From contig JACRIK010000030.1 of assembly GCA_016235865.1 (NCBI GenBank), positions 1-64,000 on the forward strand: DNA of 64,000 nt, in the 5' to 3' direction. The DNA comes from Planctomycetota bacterium. Lineage in GTDB: Bacteria; Planctomycetota; MHYJ01; JACQXL01. A program made the position numbers and the translations under genes. This document shows positions 27,004 through 36,332 of the stretch, in pieces (position 1 is the first letter of the stretch; each line of letters opens with the position of its first letter). Under the pieces are notes generated by a model. That model searched no databases. It saw only the letters and a list, made by a program, of their open reading frames with translations, and was not told the origin of the DNA.

Positions 27004-28710
27004 TTAGCCCTGCGGTAGCCAGATAGAGAAGGTCGTGCCTTTGTCTAATTTACTTTCCACCGTGACGTTGCCGCCGTGGTTTTCGATGATTCGCTTGGCA
27101 ATGGAGAGCCCCAGCCCGATGCCGTCTGATTTGGTGGTGAAGAACGGGTCGAATATCCGGGGGATATTATGCGGCTGGATTCCCTGTCCGCAATCGGTGA
27201 TTTCTATCATAATACCTTCCTGTGAGGATATAAGCAGGGGGTTGGTGGATTTACGGGCTTTTACGGAGATGTCGCATTTTTCGCTGGCCGATGATTCCAG
27301 GGCGTTAATAATGATGTTATAGATGACCTGCTTGACTTGCTCGGCATCGATGTGGCAGATGAGTTTGCCGGCCGGCAAATCTGTTTTGATTCCAATTCCG
27401 TTTGGCGGGGCCTGGCGTATCATCAAAACGACCTCATTGATGATTTCCACGACATTAGCCGGCTGGACAACCGGTTTGCGGTCACGGGTAAAGTCAATAA
27501 AGTTGCTGACCAGATGGTCCAAACGCTCGGATTCTTTTATAATGGTTTTTATCAGGGTATTCTGGTCTTCGGAGAGCTGGGATTTGAGTTGGTTGGATAT
27601 TTCCTGGACCCCGCCCCTTACGGAAGTGAGGGGATTACGGATTTCGTGGGCGATACCCAGGCTCATCTCACGCAATGAGTTGAGGAATTCACTCTGCTTC
27701 GAGATGTCCTCAAGTTTCTGCTTCAAGGTGATGTCGTTGATGATGACAATAAATCCCTTGAGTTGCATATCATCCGACTTGAGGAGCGAGGTTTTTATCT
27801 CCAGCAAACTGCGTTCCTGATTATGAGGTGAAGGTATATTCAGGATAAACGGCAGCTGGGAATCGGTTTTGGGGGAATCCTGGTTTAAGAACGTCTGGCT
27901 GAAGGCCAGGAATTTATCCTTTTGCTGCTTGTCCAACCTGGCCGCATCGTCAAGGAATTCTTTTAATAAGGTATCGGTGGGCGGATTTTCCAGCGATGAT
28001 AGTTTGATGCCGAACATCTGCTGGACCGGCGGATTGGCATACATAACCTTGCCTTGAGGGGAGAGGACCAGGATGCCGCTGGTCATATTCTGGAGGATTC
28101 TGGCCTTAAGCAGCCGTTCGTAATTCAGGGCGATGACCAGGCGTCCCACGAAAAAAGCCACGAAGTGGATGATAATCGTGAAGAATAACAGGTATGGGAA
28201 GATAAACCTGAAACCCTGGGCGATATTTTTGACATAGTCCGGCGGCAGGAGAGGCAGGTCAAACCGGCCGGTAGCGCTGAATGAATAGATGATGGTAATC
28301 AGCGCCAGCAGGATGGCAGAAACACTGGCAAAGAATAGTCCAACCTTGGCTGAGATCAGGATATTTGCCGCCAGAATCAGCGCAAAATATATGGAGACGA
28401 AAATGCTGGCCGAGCCGCCGGTGCAATAGGCCAGAGAAGAGGTCAGGATGATGTCAACGCCTATCTGGAGCAGGGCAATGGTTCTTAAATTATCGCGGGC
28501 TATTTTGAGCAGGATCAGGTAGATGATATTGCTGAAACAGGCAATGGTTAGTATGATGTAGGCGGCCAGGAAGCGCGGTTGGAGAAAAAGGGTTTCCTTT
28601 AGCGGAAACTGGGAGATGATAACGGCCACCAGGGCCAGGATGGCGATGCAGAGCCGCCAGAACAGGACCCATTTCAGGCGTGAGAGCAGGATATTATGAG
28701 GTACTTGCAT
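27004..28710 (-). CDS. Membrane sensor histidine kinase with PAS domain (PilS/NtrB type)
   Basis: A 568-residue protein. About six N-terminal transmembrane helices (residues 13-195) precede a PAS domain (about 203-335), HisKA with H-box GIAHEIRNP (phospho-acceptor His355), and HATPase_c with the N/G boxes DCGQGIQP and GIGLGLSIAKRIIENHGG. Six helices plus PAS plus HisKA is the PilS layout, and the gene is 18 bp downstream of the GspF/PilC gene in the same operon, so control of pilus/secretion expression is a fair inference. No response regulator is in the window, so its partner is elsewhere. Confidence 0.9.
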   Translation of the reverse strand: MQVPHNILLSRLKWVLFWRLCIAILALVAVIISQFPLKETLFLQPRFLAAYIILTIACFSNIIYLILLKIARDNLRTIALLQIGVDIILTSSLAYCTGGSASIFVSIYFALILAANILISAKVGLFFASVSAILLALITIIYSFSATGRFDLPLLPPDYVKNIAQGFRFIFPYLLFFTIIIHFVAFFVGRLVIALNYERLLKARILQNMTSGILVLSPQGKVMYANPPVQQMFGIKLSSLENPPTDTLLKEFLDDAARLDKQQKDKFLAFSQTFLNQDSPKTDSQLPFILNIPSPHNQERSLLEIKTSLLKSDDMQLKGFIVIINDITLKQKLEDISKQSEFLNSLREMSLGIAHEIRNPLTSVRGGVQEISNQLKSQLSEDQNTLIKTIIKESERLDHLVSNFIDFTRDRKPVVQPANVVEIINEVVLMIRQAPPNGIGIKTDLPAGKLICHIDAEQVKQVIYNIIINALESSASEKCDISVKARKSTNPLLISSQEGIMIEITDCGQGIQPHNIPRIFDPFFTTKSDGIGLGLSIAKRIIENHGGNVTVESKLDKGTTFSIWLPQG

Positions 28711-28728
28711 TAGGATGTTCTGCCAGCA

Positions 28729-29949
28729 CTATTTTTTCTTGCCAATTGATTTCTGTATTTCGAAAATAGGCATCATTATGGCGATAACGATGCCGCCGAC
28801 AATTACGCCCATCATACCAATCATCAGCGGTTCAATCATAGAGGTTAATCCCTCGACGGCAGTTTTGACCTGCTGGTCGTAGAATTCCGATATTTTTTCC
28901 AGGAGGGATTCCAGGGCGCCTGATTTCTCGCCGATGCCGATCATCCGGGTAACCATGGGCGGGAATATTTTACTCCGGCTCAGGGGCTCGCTGAGCGTTT
29001 CCCCCTTGCGGACATTTTCCTTAGCGGTATTTATGGCATCCTCAAGGAGCCGGTTGCCGGAGGTAGAGGCGACGATTTCCAGGGCGCCTAATATCGGCAC
29101 ACCGCTTTTAATGAGCGTCGAAAATGTGCGGGCAAAACGGGATACGGCTACTTTCTTAAACAGGTCTCCGAAGACCGGCAGCCGCAGGCTGAGCCAGTCG
29201 TAATAATATGCGCCTTTATTGGTTTTGATAATGGCCATAAGCCCCACGATAATCCCAATAATTCCCGGGACCCACGCCCAGTAGTAGGATTTCATTATCA
29301 AACTGATCAGCATAAGTACTCTCGTAGGCAGGGGCAGGTCTACCCCTAATCCCTTGAATATTTTCTCGAACTGGGGGATGATGAAAACCATCAGACCGAC
29401 GACAATTAAAAGAATCAATGTAAGAGAGATGACCGGGTAAGTCATGGCTGATTTAATTTCACGTTTGAGTGCCTGGGCGCTTTCCAGATATTCCGCCAAC
29501 CTGATAAGGATTATGTCCAATTGTCCGCTGGCTTCGCCGGCCTTAATCATGTTGATGTATATTTTCGAGAAAACTCTTGGGTAGGCCGTTATGGATTCCG
29601 AGAAATCAGAGCCGCTGCGCACTTTCTCAATAACCTCGCCGAGGACTAATTTTAACCCGGGCTTATCGATTTGTTCCTGCAGAACCTCAAGGCATTCCAG
29701 AAGGGGGATACCGGCTGAAATCATTGTGGATAACTGCCTGGTAAAGATAACCAGCTCTTCAGTGGATGCCTTTTTAGCCGGGGTTGATGAGAATAACCCA
29801 CCGCTTTTTTTACCGGCTTCCTCGATAGTCAGGAGCGTCAGTCCTTTTTTGCGTAATTCGTTAGTGGCTTCAATACGATTGACGGCATTGACAGTGCCCT
29901 TGCTTTGTTTGCCGGTGGTTGACCTTGCCGTGTATTTGAATTCTTTCAT
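28729..29949 (-). CDS. Type II secretion/type IV pilus inner-membrane platform protein (GspF/PilC)
   Basis: A 406-residue protein with two T2SSF repeats, each with cytoplasmic helices followed by a membrane segment (TYPVISLTLILLIVVGLMVF; a second block near residues 215-240; a third MIGMMGVIVGGIVIAIMMPI at the C terminus). The N-terminal region (FKYTARSTTGKQSKGTVNA) is typical of the family. It anchors the PilB/GspE motor and assembles pseudopilins or pilins. It is 36 bp downstream of the adjacent ATPase gene in the same operon. Sequence alone does not decide between T2SS and T4P. Confidence 0.95.
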   Translation of the reverse strand: MKEFKYTARSTTGKQSKGTVNAVNRIEATNELRKKGLTLLTIEEAGKKSGGLFSSTPAKKASTEELVIFTRQLSTMISAGIPLLECLEVLQEQIDKPGLKLVLGEVIEKVRSGSDFSESITAYPRVFSKIYINMIKAGEASGQLDIILIRLAEYLESAQALKREIKSAMTYPVISLTLILLIVVGLMVFIIPQFEKIFKGLGVDLPLPTRVLMLISLIMKSYYWAWVPGIIGIIVGLMAIIKTNKGAYYYDWLSLRLPVFGDLFKKVAVSRFARTFSTLIKSGVPILGALEIVASTSGNRLLEDAINTAKENVRKGETLSEPLSRSKIFPPMVTRMIGIGEKSGALESLLEKISEFYDQQVKTAVEGLTSMIEPLMIGMMGVIVGGIVIAIMMPIFEIQKSIGKKK

Positions 29950-29985
29950 AATCTCATGGTCTCCTCGATTTCAGGATATTATAGA

Positions 29986-31704
29986 TTAAGTATTCTTTGA
30001 TACTTCGTCAATGGATGTCAACCCCTGCATTGCTTTAATGATAGCACCGCGCCTGATAGTTGTCAAACCTAATTTGTTAATGGCGTAATCGCGGATTTCC
30101 AGCGGGGAAGAATCGTTGATAATCATTCTTTTTATCTCGTCATCCAGCTCCAGGACTTCATAAATAGCCACGCGCCCTTTATAACCTCCGGTGCACCGTG
30201 AACAGCCCACCGGCTCAAAGAGGGTGGCTTTGCTTATGTCGTCTTTCTTGAATCCGAGAGTGAGTAATTTTTTCTCATCAATGGTTTTTATCGGTCTCTT
30301 GCAATTGGTGCATAATTTTCGTATCAGGCGCTGGTTAGCAACCAGAAGGACTGCGGAGGAAATCATAAAACGGTCAATGCCCATATCAGCCAACCGTGAA
30401 ACCGTGGAGACGCTGTCATTGGTATGGAGCGTGCTGAAGACCAGGTGGCCGGTGATAGCGGCCTTGACTCCGATATCGGCGGTTTCCAAGTCGCGCATTT
30501 CTCCAATCATAATGATATCGGGGTCCTGTCTTAAGATGGAACGGAGCGCCGCGGCAAAGGTCATGCCCTGTTTGGCGTTAACCGGCACCTGAATGATACC
30601 GGGGAGCTGATATTCCACCGGGTCTTCCACGGTAATGATGTTATCCTGCGGGTTGAATATCTTCTTGACCGCGCAGTAAAGCGTGGTGGTTTTACCGCAG
30701 CCGGTTGGTCCGCTTATCAGGACCATTCCATAAGAAGCGTCAATGGCCTTTTCGAAAGCCTTGAAATCCTTTTCTTCGAACCCTAAATCCTCAATTTTTA
30801 GGTTCAATGCCGATGAGTCAAGGACTCTCATCACGACTCTTTCTCCATGGACAGTTGGTATGATGGAGACGCGGATATCAACCCGCCGGTCCCCCTTTTT
30901 TATCTGGAACTTTCCATCCTGCGGAAGGCGTCGTTCGGCAATATCGAGGTGTGATATAATTTTAATACGTGAGACTACGGCATTATGGAGTTTCTTTGGC
31001 GGCGCAAATGCTTCTTGCAGGATACCGTCATAACGGAAGCGGACGGAGGTTTTCTTTTCATATGGTTCAATATGAATATCCGACGCCCCCTCATCCATTG
31101 CCTTGGAGAGCATCATGTTTACCAGCTTGATAACAGGGGATTCGCCGGCTTCATCTGATATTTGCGTTAAATCCAGTTTTTCATCCTTGTCCGCGGTGGA
31201 TTTGCTTAATTCTAAATCAAGTGTTTCTCCGGACATATCTTCCATTAATTCATCCATTTTGTGTTCTTCGGGGTGATATGCCCGGACAATGGCATCTTTT
31301 ATCCAGCGTTCCAATGTCAAAACTAATCTCAACTCGCATTTACTCAGGATTCTTAAATCGTCCAGTTTCACGACATCGAAGGGATCTGATACGGCGATGG
31401 TGAGAATATTGCCTATCCGGGAGATAGGCAATATATTATATTCGGTCGCTTTTTTCTCGGGAATTACCACCACCACTTTTTCGTCAAATGTGATTCTTTC
31501 AGGCACCACCGGCGGTATATTTACATCTGAAGATATGGCGGACAGCAAAGTGCTCTCGTCTATTACTTTTTTATCAATAAGAAGGTCAACAAAGGTCTTT
31601 TTCTCCTTATCGGTTAGCGCGATTATCTCTTCGGACTTTTCCTGGGTTATGGCTTTATTCTTTAATAGAATGCGGTTAAATTTCTTGTCGATACTGGATA
31701 ACAT
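29986..31704 (-). CDS. GspE/PilB secretion/pilus assembly ATPase, paralog 1
   Basis: A 572-residue protein. An MshEN/T2SSE N-terminal domain (about 1-150) precedes the hexameric ATPase core: Walker A GPTGCGKTTT, Asp box (TVEDPVEYQL), Walker B with IMIGEMRD, the His box GHLVFSTLHTND, and a C-terminal tetracysteine zinc motif (CTNC ... CSRC). It powers pseudopilin/pilin assembly on the platform protein encoded just downstream. It lies 15 bp after a second, diverged PilB-like gene. Confidence 0.95.
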   Translation of the reverse strand: MLSSIDKKFNRILLKNKAITQEKSEEIIALTDKEKKTFVDLLIDKKVIDESTLLSAISSDVNIPPVVPERITFDEKVVVVIPEKKATEYNILPISRIGNILTIAVSDPFDVVKLDDLRILSKCELRLVLTLERWIKDAIVRAYHPEEHKMDELMEDMSGETLDLELSKSTADKDEKLDLTQISDEAGESPVIKLVNMMLSKAMDEGASDIHIEPYEKKTSVRFRYDGILQEAFAPPKKLHNAVVSRIKIISHLDIAERRLPQDGKFQIKKGDRRVDIRVSIIPTVHGERVVMRVLDSSALNLKIEDLGFEEKDFKAFEKAIDASYGMVLISGPTGCGKTTTLYCAVKKIFNPQDNIITVEDPVEYQLPGIIQVPVNAKQGMTFAAALRSILRQDPDIIMIGEMRDLETADIGVKAAITGHLVFSTLHTNDSVSTVSRLADMGIDRFMISSAVLLVANQRLIRKLCTNCKRPIKTIDEKKLLTLGFKKDDISKATLFEPVGCSRCTGGYKGRVAIYEVLELDDEIKRMIINDSSPLEIRDYAINKLGLTTIRRGAIIKAMQGLTSIDEVSKNT

Positions 31705-31719
31705 AATGGATTAATTTAG

Positions 31720-33435
31720 TTATACTTCGGTCATCCTCAGGACTTCTTCAATAGAGGTTTTACCGCGTAATATATTAAGTATGCCGCAACGCCTTAAGCT
31801 GATCATGTTTTTTTGTTTCAGGGCATAATCCTTGATATCCATGACCGAGGAGCCTTTGATAATCATCCGGCGCATTTCATCGTCAATTTCCAGGGCTTCC
31901 AGGAAGGCAAATCGGCCTTTGTATCCTTTATTACAACGCGGACAGCCAGTGGGGCGATAAATAGAGGATGATTTGCATTCCGATTCCTTGAATCCGATCT
32001 CCACCATTTTTTCTATTACCGGTAACTTTTCCATCGGTTTCTTGCAGCTATCGCAGAGTTTTCGGGCCAGGCGCTGGGCGGCTATCAGAATTACCGAGGA
32101 GGCCACCAGGAATTTGTCCACGCCCATATCAATTAACCTTGAAATGGATGAGGCGGCATCGTTTGTATGTAAGGTGCTGAGAACCAAGTGCCCGGTCATG
32201 GCGGCTTTAATGGCAATGTCAGCGGTTTCGCCATCTCTGATTTCTCCGACCATTATTTTATTCGGGTCTTGGCGCAATATCGAACGCAGGGCTGTAGAGA
32301 AAGTAAAACCTCTTTTAGGGTTTATAGGGACTTGTCCGACCCCTTCTAGCTGGTATTCAACCGGATCTTCCACGGTCATTACGTTATCTTCTACGGACAT
32401 GATTTCCTTAAGAGCCGAATACAATGTGGTGCTTTTACCACTGCCGGTTGGTCCGGTTACCAGAAGCATGCCGTATGGGGTATTGATTGCCCGCCGAAAG
32501 GCATCTAATGCTTCAGGCTCAAATCCCAAAACATCCAGGCCCATGGTAATGCTTGAGGAGTCAAGAACACGCATCACGACCTTTTCTCCAAAAATAGTAG
32601 GCAGGGTTGAAACGCGGAAATCTATCTGCCGTCCTTCGAACTTAATCTGAAATTTGCCGTCCTGAGGGATTCTTCTTTCGGCGATGTCAAGAGAAGTCAT
32701 AATTTTCATTCTGGAAATAATCGCATTAAATATCTTCTTGGGGGGCGACATGGCTTCGTGAAGGACGCCGTCTTTGCGGTAACGAATCGAGACCATTTTT
32801 TCGTACGGTTCCACATGGATATCGCTGGCTTTTTCCTCCAGCGCCTTGTAGATAATTTTATTGACGAATTTAATAATCGGTGCGTCCTCGCCTGATTTGG
32901 TTAGCTCGGCGATGCTCATATCATCGCCGGTATCGATTTTCGTTATTTCGACATCATCCGTTAAGCTCTCATCCAATAATTTTTCCATTTCCTTTTCGCC
33001 GGGGTTATAGACAAGCTCTAATTTCTGCTTTATTTTTGCCGGCGTTGAAATGACCATCCGGATGTCGCAGTTGAAGAGCATTTTGGCTTCGTCGAGTTTT
33101 ACAATATCATAGGGGTTAGAAAGAATAACCGTTATGAGGTTGTTAAGCTTATCTATAGGTATCATGCTGTATGATTCCAGCCGCTCTCTGTCGAATGACA
33201 GGACTAAATCCTCATCCGGCTGAATTTTATCTATATCGATAGGGGGAATATTAGTATCCAGGGCGACGAGAGCCAATAGGGTTGCCTCGGGTATGACATT
33301 GTTCTTGAGAATAGTATCCACATAAGACAGGTCGCTGTTGAGTGACTGGCTGATAATTTCCTGGTTTTTATCAGCGGTTATGATATTTTGCTTGAGAAGC
33401 AGGCTGCTTATTTTTTTATCTAAACTCGTTTTCAT
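31720..33435 (-). CDS. GspE/PilB secretion/pilus assembly ATPase, paralog 2
   Basis: A 571-residue protein, collinear with its neighbour but clearly diverged. N-terminal T2SSE_N domain, Walker A GPTGSGKSTT, TVEDPVEYQLEG, Walker B IMVGEIRDGETAD, GHLVLSTLHTND, and a CDSC...CPRC zinc motif. All catalytic elements are kept in both paralogs, so both should hydrolyse ATP. It is 9 bp downstream of a stand-alone N-domain gene. Two active assembly ATPases next to one platform gene suggest either alternate motors or a mixed hexamer; neither looks like a PilT retraction ATPase because both keep the N domain and zinc motif. Confidence 0.95.
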   Translation of the reverse strand: MKTSLDKKISSLLLKQNIITADKNQEIISQSLNSDLSYVDTILKNNVIPEATLLALVALDTNIPPIDIDKIQPDEDLVLSFDRERLESYSMIPIDKLNNLITVILSNPYDIVKLDEAKMLFNCDIRMVISTPAKIKQKLELVYNPGEKEMEKLLDESLTDDVEITKIDTGDDMSIAELTKSGEDAPIIKFVNKIIYKALEEKASDIHVEPYEKMVSIRYRKDGVLHEAMSPPKKIFNAIISRMKIMTSLDIAERRIPQDGKFQIKFEGRQIDFRVSTLPTIFGEKVVMRVLDSSSITMGLDVLGFEPEALDAFRRAINTPYGMLLVTGPTGSGKSTTLYSALKEIMSVEDNVMTVEDPVEYQLEGVGQVPINPKRGFTFSTALRSILRQDPNKIMVGEIRDGETADIAIKAAMTGHLVLSTLHTNDAASSISRLIDMGVDKFLVASSVILIAAQRLARKLCDSCKKPMEKLPVIEKMVEIGFKESECKSSSIYRPTGCPRCNKGYKGRFAFLEALEIDDEMRRMIIKGSSVMDIKDYALKQKNMISLRRCGILNILRGKTSIEEVLRMTEV

Positions 33436-33444
33436 CTTGAGTAA

Positions 33445-33900
33445 TTACGGTTTCTTTTTATCGCCGCTCTGCATTGATTGCATTATCTGTTTAATCTGAG
33501 AGCTGGTGCTGACGAACGCGAATATCTGGCAAGAAGTCTTCTTTTCTATCTCCTCAAATATTTTCTCGCCGAGGGGCGATGAGATCGCTATGATGATGAT
33601 ATTGCCGATTTTATCGAGGATGATGAACTGCTTCATAAAATCGACCGGCATAAGGTTAAACGCTTCTTTAGTGATGTTGTAACGGGTGGCGTCTATATAG
33701 GGTAAATTGAACTGGGTTGACATGGCGGCGGCGATATCCAGTTCGGTGACATAACCGAGTTTAATTAAATTCTCGCCCAATAACCCGCCGGTCTTTTGCT
33801 GCTCGCTGAGTCCTTCCTGGACTTGTTCATTGGTGATTAATCCCTCATTAATGAGGATTTCCCCTAATTTTCTTTTAGTTATTTTTGTGATATTTGGCAT
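33445..33900 (-). CDS. Stand-alone GspE/PilB N-terminal (MshEN-like) domain protein
   Basis: A 151-residue protein consisting only of the T2SSE_N fold. It opens with KRKLGEILINEGLITNEQVQEGL and GGLLGENLIKLGYVTELDIA, the two LGxxLxxxGxxx repeats that bind c-di-GMP in some MshE proteins, then the beta-rich half with LPYIDATRYNI. There is no ATPase core. It is first of the four-gene motor cluster (9 bp to the next gene), so it may be a regulatory or adaptor subunit of the ATPases; that role is an inference. Confidence 0.85.
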   Translation of the reverse strand: MPNITKITKRKLGEILINEGLITNEQVQEGLSEQQKTGGLLGENLIKLGYVTELDIAAAMSTQFNLPYIDATRYNITKEAFNLMPVDFMKQFIILDKIGNIIIIAISSPLGEKIFEEIEKKTSCQIFAFVSTSSQIKQIMQSMQSGDKKKP

Positions 33901-33921
33901 ATAAGTATTTTATTGGTTTTT

Positions 33922-35106
33922 TTATATTAATTCAATTGCCAGAGCAACAGCGTTGCCGCCTCCGAGGCATAGCGTTGCCAATCCTTTTTTTAGATGGCGT
34001 TGTTTTAGGGCGTAAATAAGGGTTGTTAAGATTCGGGCGCCACTGCACCCAATTGGGTGTCCCAGGGCAACGGCGCCTCCGTGGATATTGACTATTTCCG
34101 GATTAGCCTTTAACTCGTTGGTTACCGCCACAGCCGCGGCCGAGAATGCCTCGTTGATTTCTATCAAGTCAAAGTCGGTTATTTTCATCTTTGTTTTTTG
34201 CAGCAGGTTCTTTACCGCCTCGACCGGCGCCATCATTACCCATTCCGGCGAGAGACCTCCCGCGGCATAATCTATTATGCGCGCCATTGGTTTTAAGCCC
34301 ATCTTTTCCTGTTTCTCGGATGACATTATCAGCAGGGCGCTGGCGCCATCGCTTATCTGAGATGCATTACCCGCTGTAACCGTTCCGTTTTCCTTGAACG
34401 CAGGTTTTAACTGTCCCAGTTTTTCTGCCGTGGTATCTTCGCGCATGCCCTCGTCTTTATCTAATGTGATAGGTTCCTTGCCTTTTGGGGCGGGTATTTT
34501 AACGGACATGATTTCATCCTTAAAACTGCCTTCTTTTGCTGCTTTAACCGCTTTTTGGTGGCTTTGGGCGGCAAAGAAGTCCTGCATTTCACGGGAAACT
34601 TTATATTTATCCGAGACCAATTCAGCCGTAATGGCCATATGGAAATTATTATAGATATCCCATAAGCCGTCCAAAACCATGGCATCCACAAGTTCCGCGT
34701 GCCCCAATCGTTGCCCGAATCGCGCAGACGGTAAAACATACGGGGCATTGGTCATGCTTTCCATTCCGCCGGCAATGATTGACTGTGATTCTCCAGCCTT
34801 GATTGAATTAGCTGCCAGCATAACTGCTTTTAAGCCTGAGCCGCAGACCTTATTTATTGTCAGGGCGGGGACTCGATCCGGGACGCCGCCATAATGCGAG
34901 GCTTGGCGGGCCGGGTTCTGTCCCAATCCGGCAGCTACGACATTGCCCATTATTACTTCATCAACAATATCCGGCGAGACACCGGCTCGTTTAATTGATT
35001 CCGCTACTACCAGGCTGCCTAATTTTGGTGCCGAGAATGTACTCAATGAACCGTTAAATCTCCCAATGGGCGTGCGAACCGCACTTATAATCATAGCCGA
35101 ATTCAT
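33922..35106 (-). CDS. Acetyl-CoA C-acetyltransferase (thiolase)
   Basis: A 394-residue protein, normal thiolase II length. Nucleophile Cys88 in INKVCGSGLKAV; later motifs EINEAF, GGAVALGHPIGCSGAR (catalytic His) and CLGGGNAVA (second Cys near 380). It condenses or cleaves acetyl-CoA/acetoacetyl-CoA and possibly longer 3-ketoacyl-CoA. It is 21 bp upstream of the secretion ATPase cluster, so cotranscription is likely even though the functions seem unrelated. In the same window a butyryl/isobutyryl-CoA mutase may belong to the same C4 acyl-CoA metabolism. Confidence 0.95.
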   Translation of the reverse strand: MNSAMIISAVRTPIGRFNGSLSTFSAPKLGSLVVAESIKRAGVSPDIVDEVIMGNVVAAGLGQNPARQASHYGGVPDRVPALTINKVCGSGLKAVMLAANSIKAGESQSIIAGGMESMTNAPYVLPSARFGQRLGHAELVDAMVLDGLWDIYNNFHMAITAELVSDKYKVSREMQDFFAAQSHQKAVKAAKEGSFKDEIMSVKIPAPKGKEPITLDKDEGMREDTTAEKLGQLKPAFKENGTVTAGNASQISDGASALLIMSSEKQEKMGLKPMARIIDYAAGGLSPEWVMMAPVEAVKNLLQKTKMKITDFDLIEINEAFSAAAVAVTNELKANPEIVNIHGGAVALGHPIGCSGARILTTLIYALKQRHLKKGLATLCLGGGNAVALAIELI

Positions 35107-35144
35107 AACTCGCCCTTTCTATGTTTCAAAGCGCAATAAATTCC

Positions 35145-35172
35145 TTGACTCCTCTTACGGATAAATTATAAT
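35145..35172 (+). promoter_or_regulatory. Sigma-70 promoter for tRNA-Thr
   Basis: TTGACT at 35145-35150, a 16-bp spacer, TATAAT at 35167-35172, about 46 bp before the mature tRNA 5' end. Confidence 0.75.
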
Positions 35173-35218
35173 TTAATCATCACTGATATGGATTTCCCCA
35201 GACTTCAATGATATTAAG

Positions 35219-35290
35219 GCTAGCCTAGCTCAATGGCAGAGCATCCCGTTCGTAACGGGAAGGTTATGGGTTCGACTCCCATGGCTAGCT
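35219..35290 (+). tRNA. tRNA-Thr (anticodon CGU)
   Basis: Acceptor GCTAGCC/GGCTAGC with discriminator T at 35290. Anticodon stem TCCCG/CGGGA with loop TTCGTAA gives CGT, reading ACG (Thr). A T-arm with TTCGACT is present. The 3' CCA is not encoded. Confidence 0.93.
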
Positions 35291-35320
35291 TTACCTATCA
35301 CACAGAAGCAACCGCCTGGT

Positions 35321-36316
35321 TTATTTCTTAATGGTCAGTTTGCCTTTTACGCCTATTTTCTGGAAATCCAACAGGCATTTGGTCGCTTCTTCTTTAGTTA
35401 CATCTTTGAGAATAGGCACCAACAGGCGGGTTGTCAGTATCTGTGCCTGTTTCACGGGGATGCCTTTCATTTTTGCTATCAGTTCAGCCGTGGCCACTTT
35501 TTTCTCCGGGGGTATTGAAGTCAGGAATACGCTGCAGGTGCATAATTCCTCGGGAATGGGTGCCGTGCCAGGTTCTTCAACGGCAACTGGGGCCTCTACA
35601 ATTTGTCCGTTTTCTTCTGAGCCGTTTTGGGTGGCCGTAGCCGGGGCTTCTTTGTTGCCATCAAGAATATCTATGGGTTCCAGGACATCGGCGTTATTCT
35701 GTGATTGGTCTTCTACCGGGGCTAATTCCACAACCTCATCGCTGTCTGAACCTGACTTGGTATCTGTCAGCGGCGGTAATTCCACCACGTCGCTTTCGTT
35801 CATATCCGGTGTTGGTTCCTTTGGTTTCACTCTGGTTGATGTAGTAGTTGATGTCTGTTTTAGCGGAGTTTCTTCTTTAACCTGGAGGTAACGAGCCAGG
35901 GGGTTGCCAATTCTTTTGAAGACAAATGTCTCGGCGCAATTAGGGCAGACAAAGGCATTACCGCGCCATTGGAAATCCACATATTTAATCAGTTCGCCTG
36001 TTGGGGCTACGGCGTAATTCGGCATCTTACTGGGCCAGACCACGCGCGGGATAGTCGGTGACAGGCGGGTGGAAATCATAAATTCTATTCCCGCCTTGGA
36101 AAGATTCACCAGGCGGTCTTTTAGTATTTTGAGAGTGTCTTTATTCAGGCCGGTCAGTAACACTATCGGCGCGCTTCTTAATATCTGCTCGGCCGGCTCT
36201 ATTTCTAATGAGAATGAGTCTGCAAACTGCTCAATCACGGAAGGAAGGTTATGTTCAGCTACCCGCATAATTATTAAGTTATGGCCGGCTATTATTTGGC
36301 TTGATTCTGGATTCAT
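35321..36316 (-). CDS. Uncharacterised protein with two L7/L12-CTD-like domains and a CxxC motif
   Basis: A 331-residue protein. The C-terminal 65 residues (PPEKKVATAELIAKMKGIPV, then VTKEEATKCLLDFQKIGV) follow the helix/strand spacing of the ribosomal protein L7/L12 C-terminal domain, including the KEEA turn. Residues about 12-85 show a similar beta-alpha pattern (LPSVIEQFADSFSLEIEPAE). Between them lie a CxxC pair (FVCPNCAETFVF, about 123-132) and a long acidic, Pro/Thr/Ser-rich linker (about 150-260). Function unknown; the L7/L12-like fold is inferred by eye. It is transcribed after the SDR gene (16-bp gap). Confidence 0.55.
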   Translation of the reverse strand: MNPESSQIIAGHNLIIMRVAEHNLPSVIEQFADSFSLEIEPAEQILRSAPIVLLTGLNKDTLKILKDRLVNLSKAGIEFMISTRLSPTIPRVVWPSKMPNYAVAPTGELIKYVDFQWRGNAFVCPNCAETFVFKRIGNPLARYLQVKEETPLKQTSTTTSTRVKPKEPTPDMNESDVVELPPLTDTKSGSDSDEVVELAPVEDQSQNNADVLEPIDILDGNKEAPATATQNGSEENGQIVEAPVAVEEPGTAPIPEELCTCSVFLTSIPPEKKVATAELIAKMKGIPVKQAQILTTRLLVPILKDVTKEEATKCLLDFQKIGVKGKLTIKK

Positions 36317-36332
36317 AAATTACCTCCTATAT

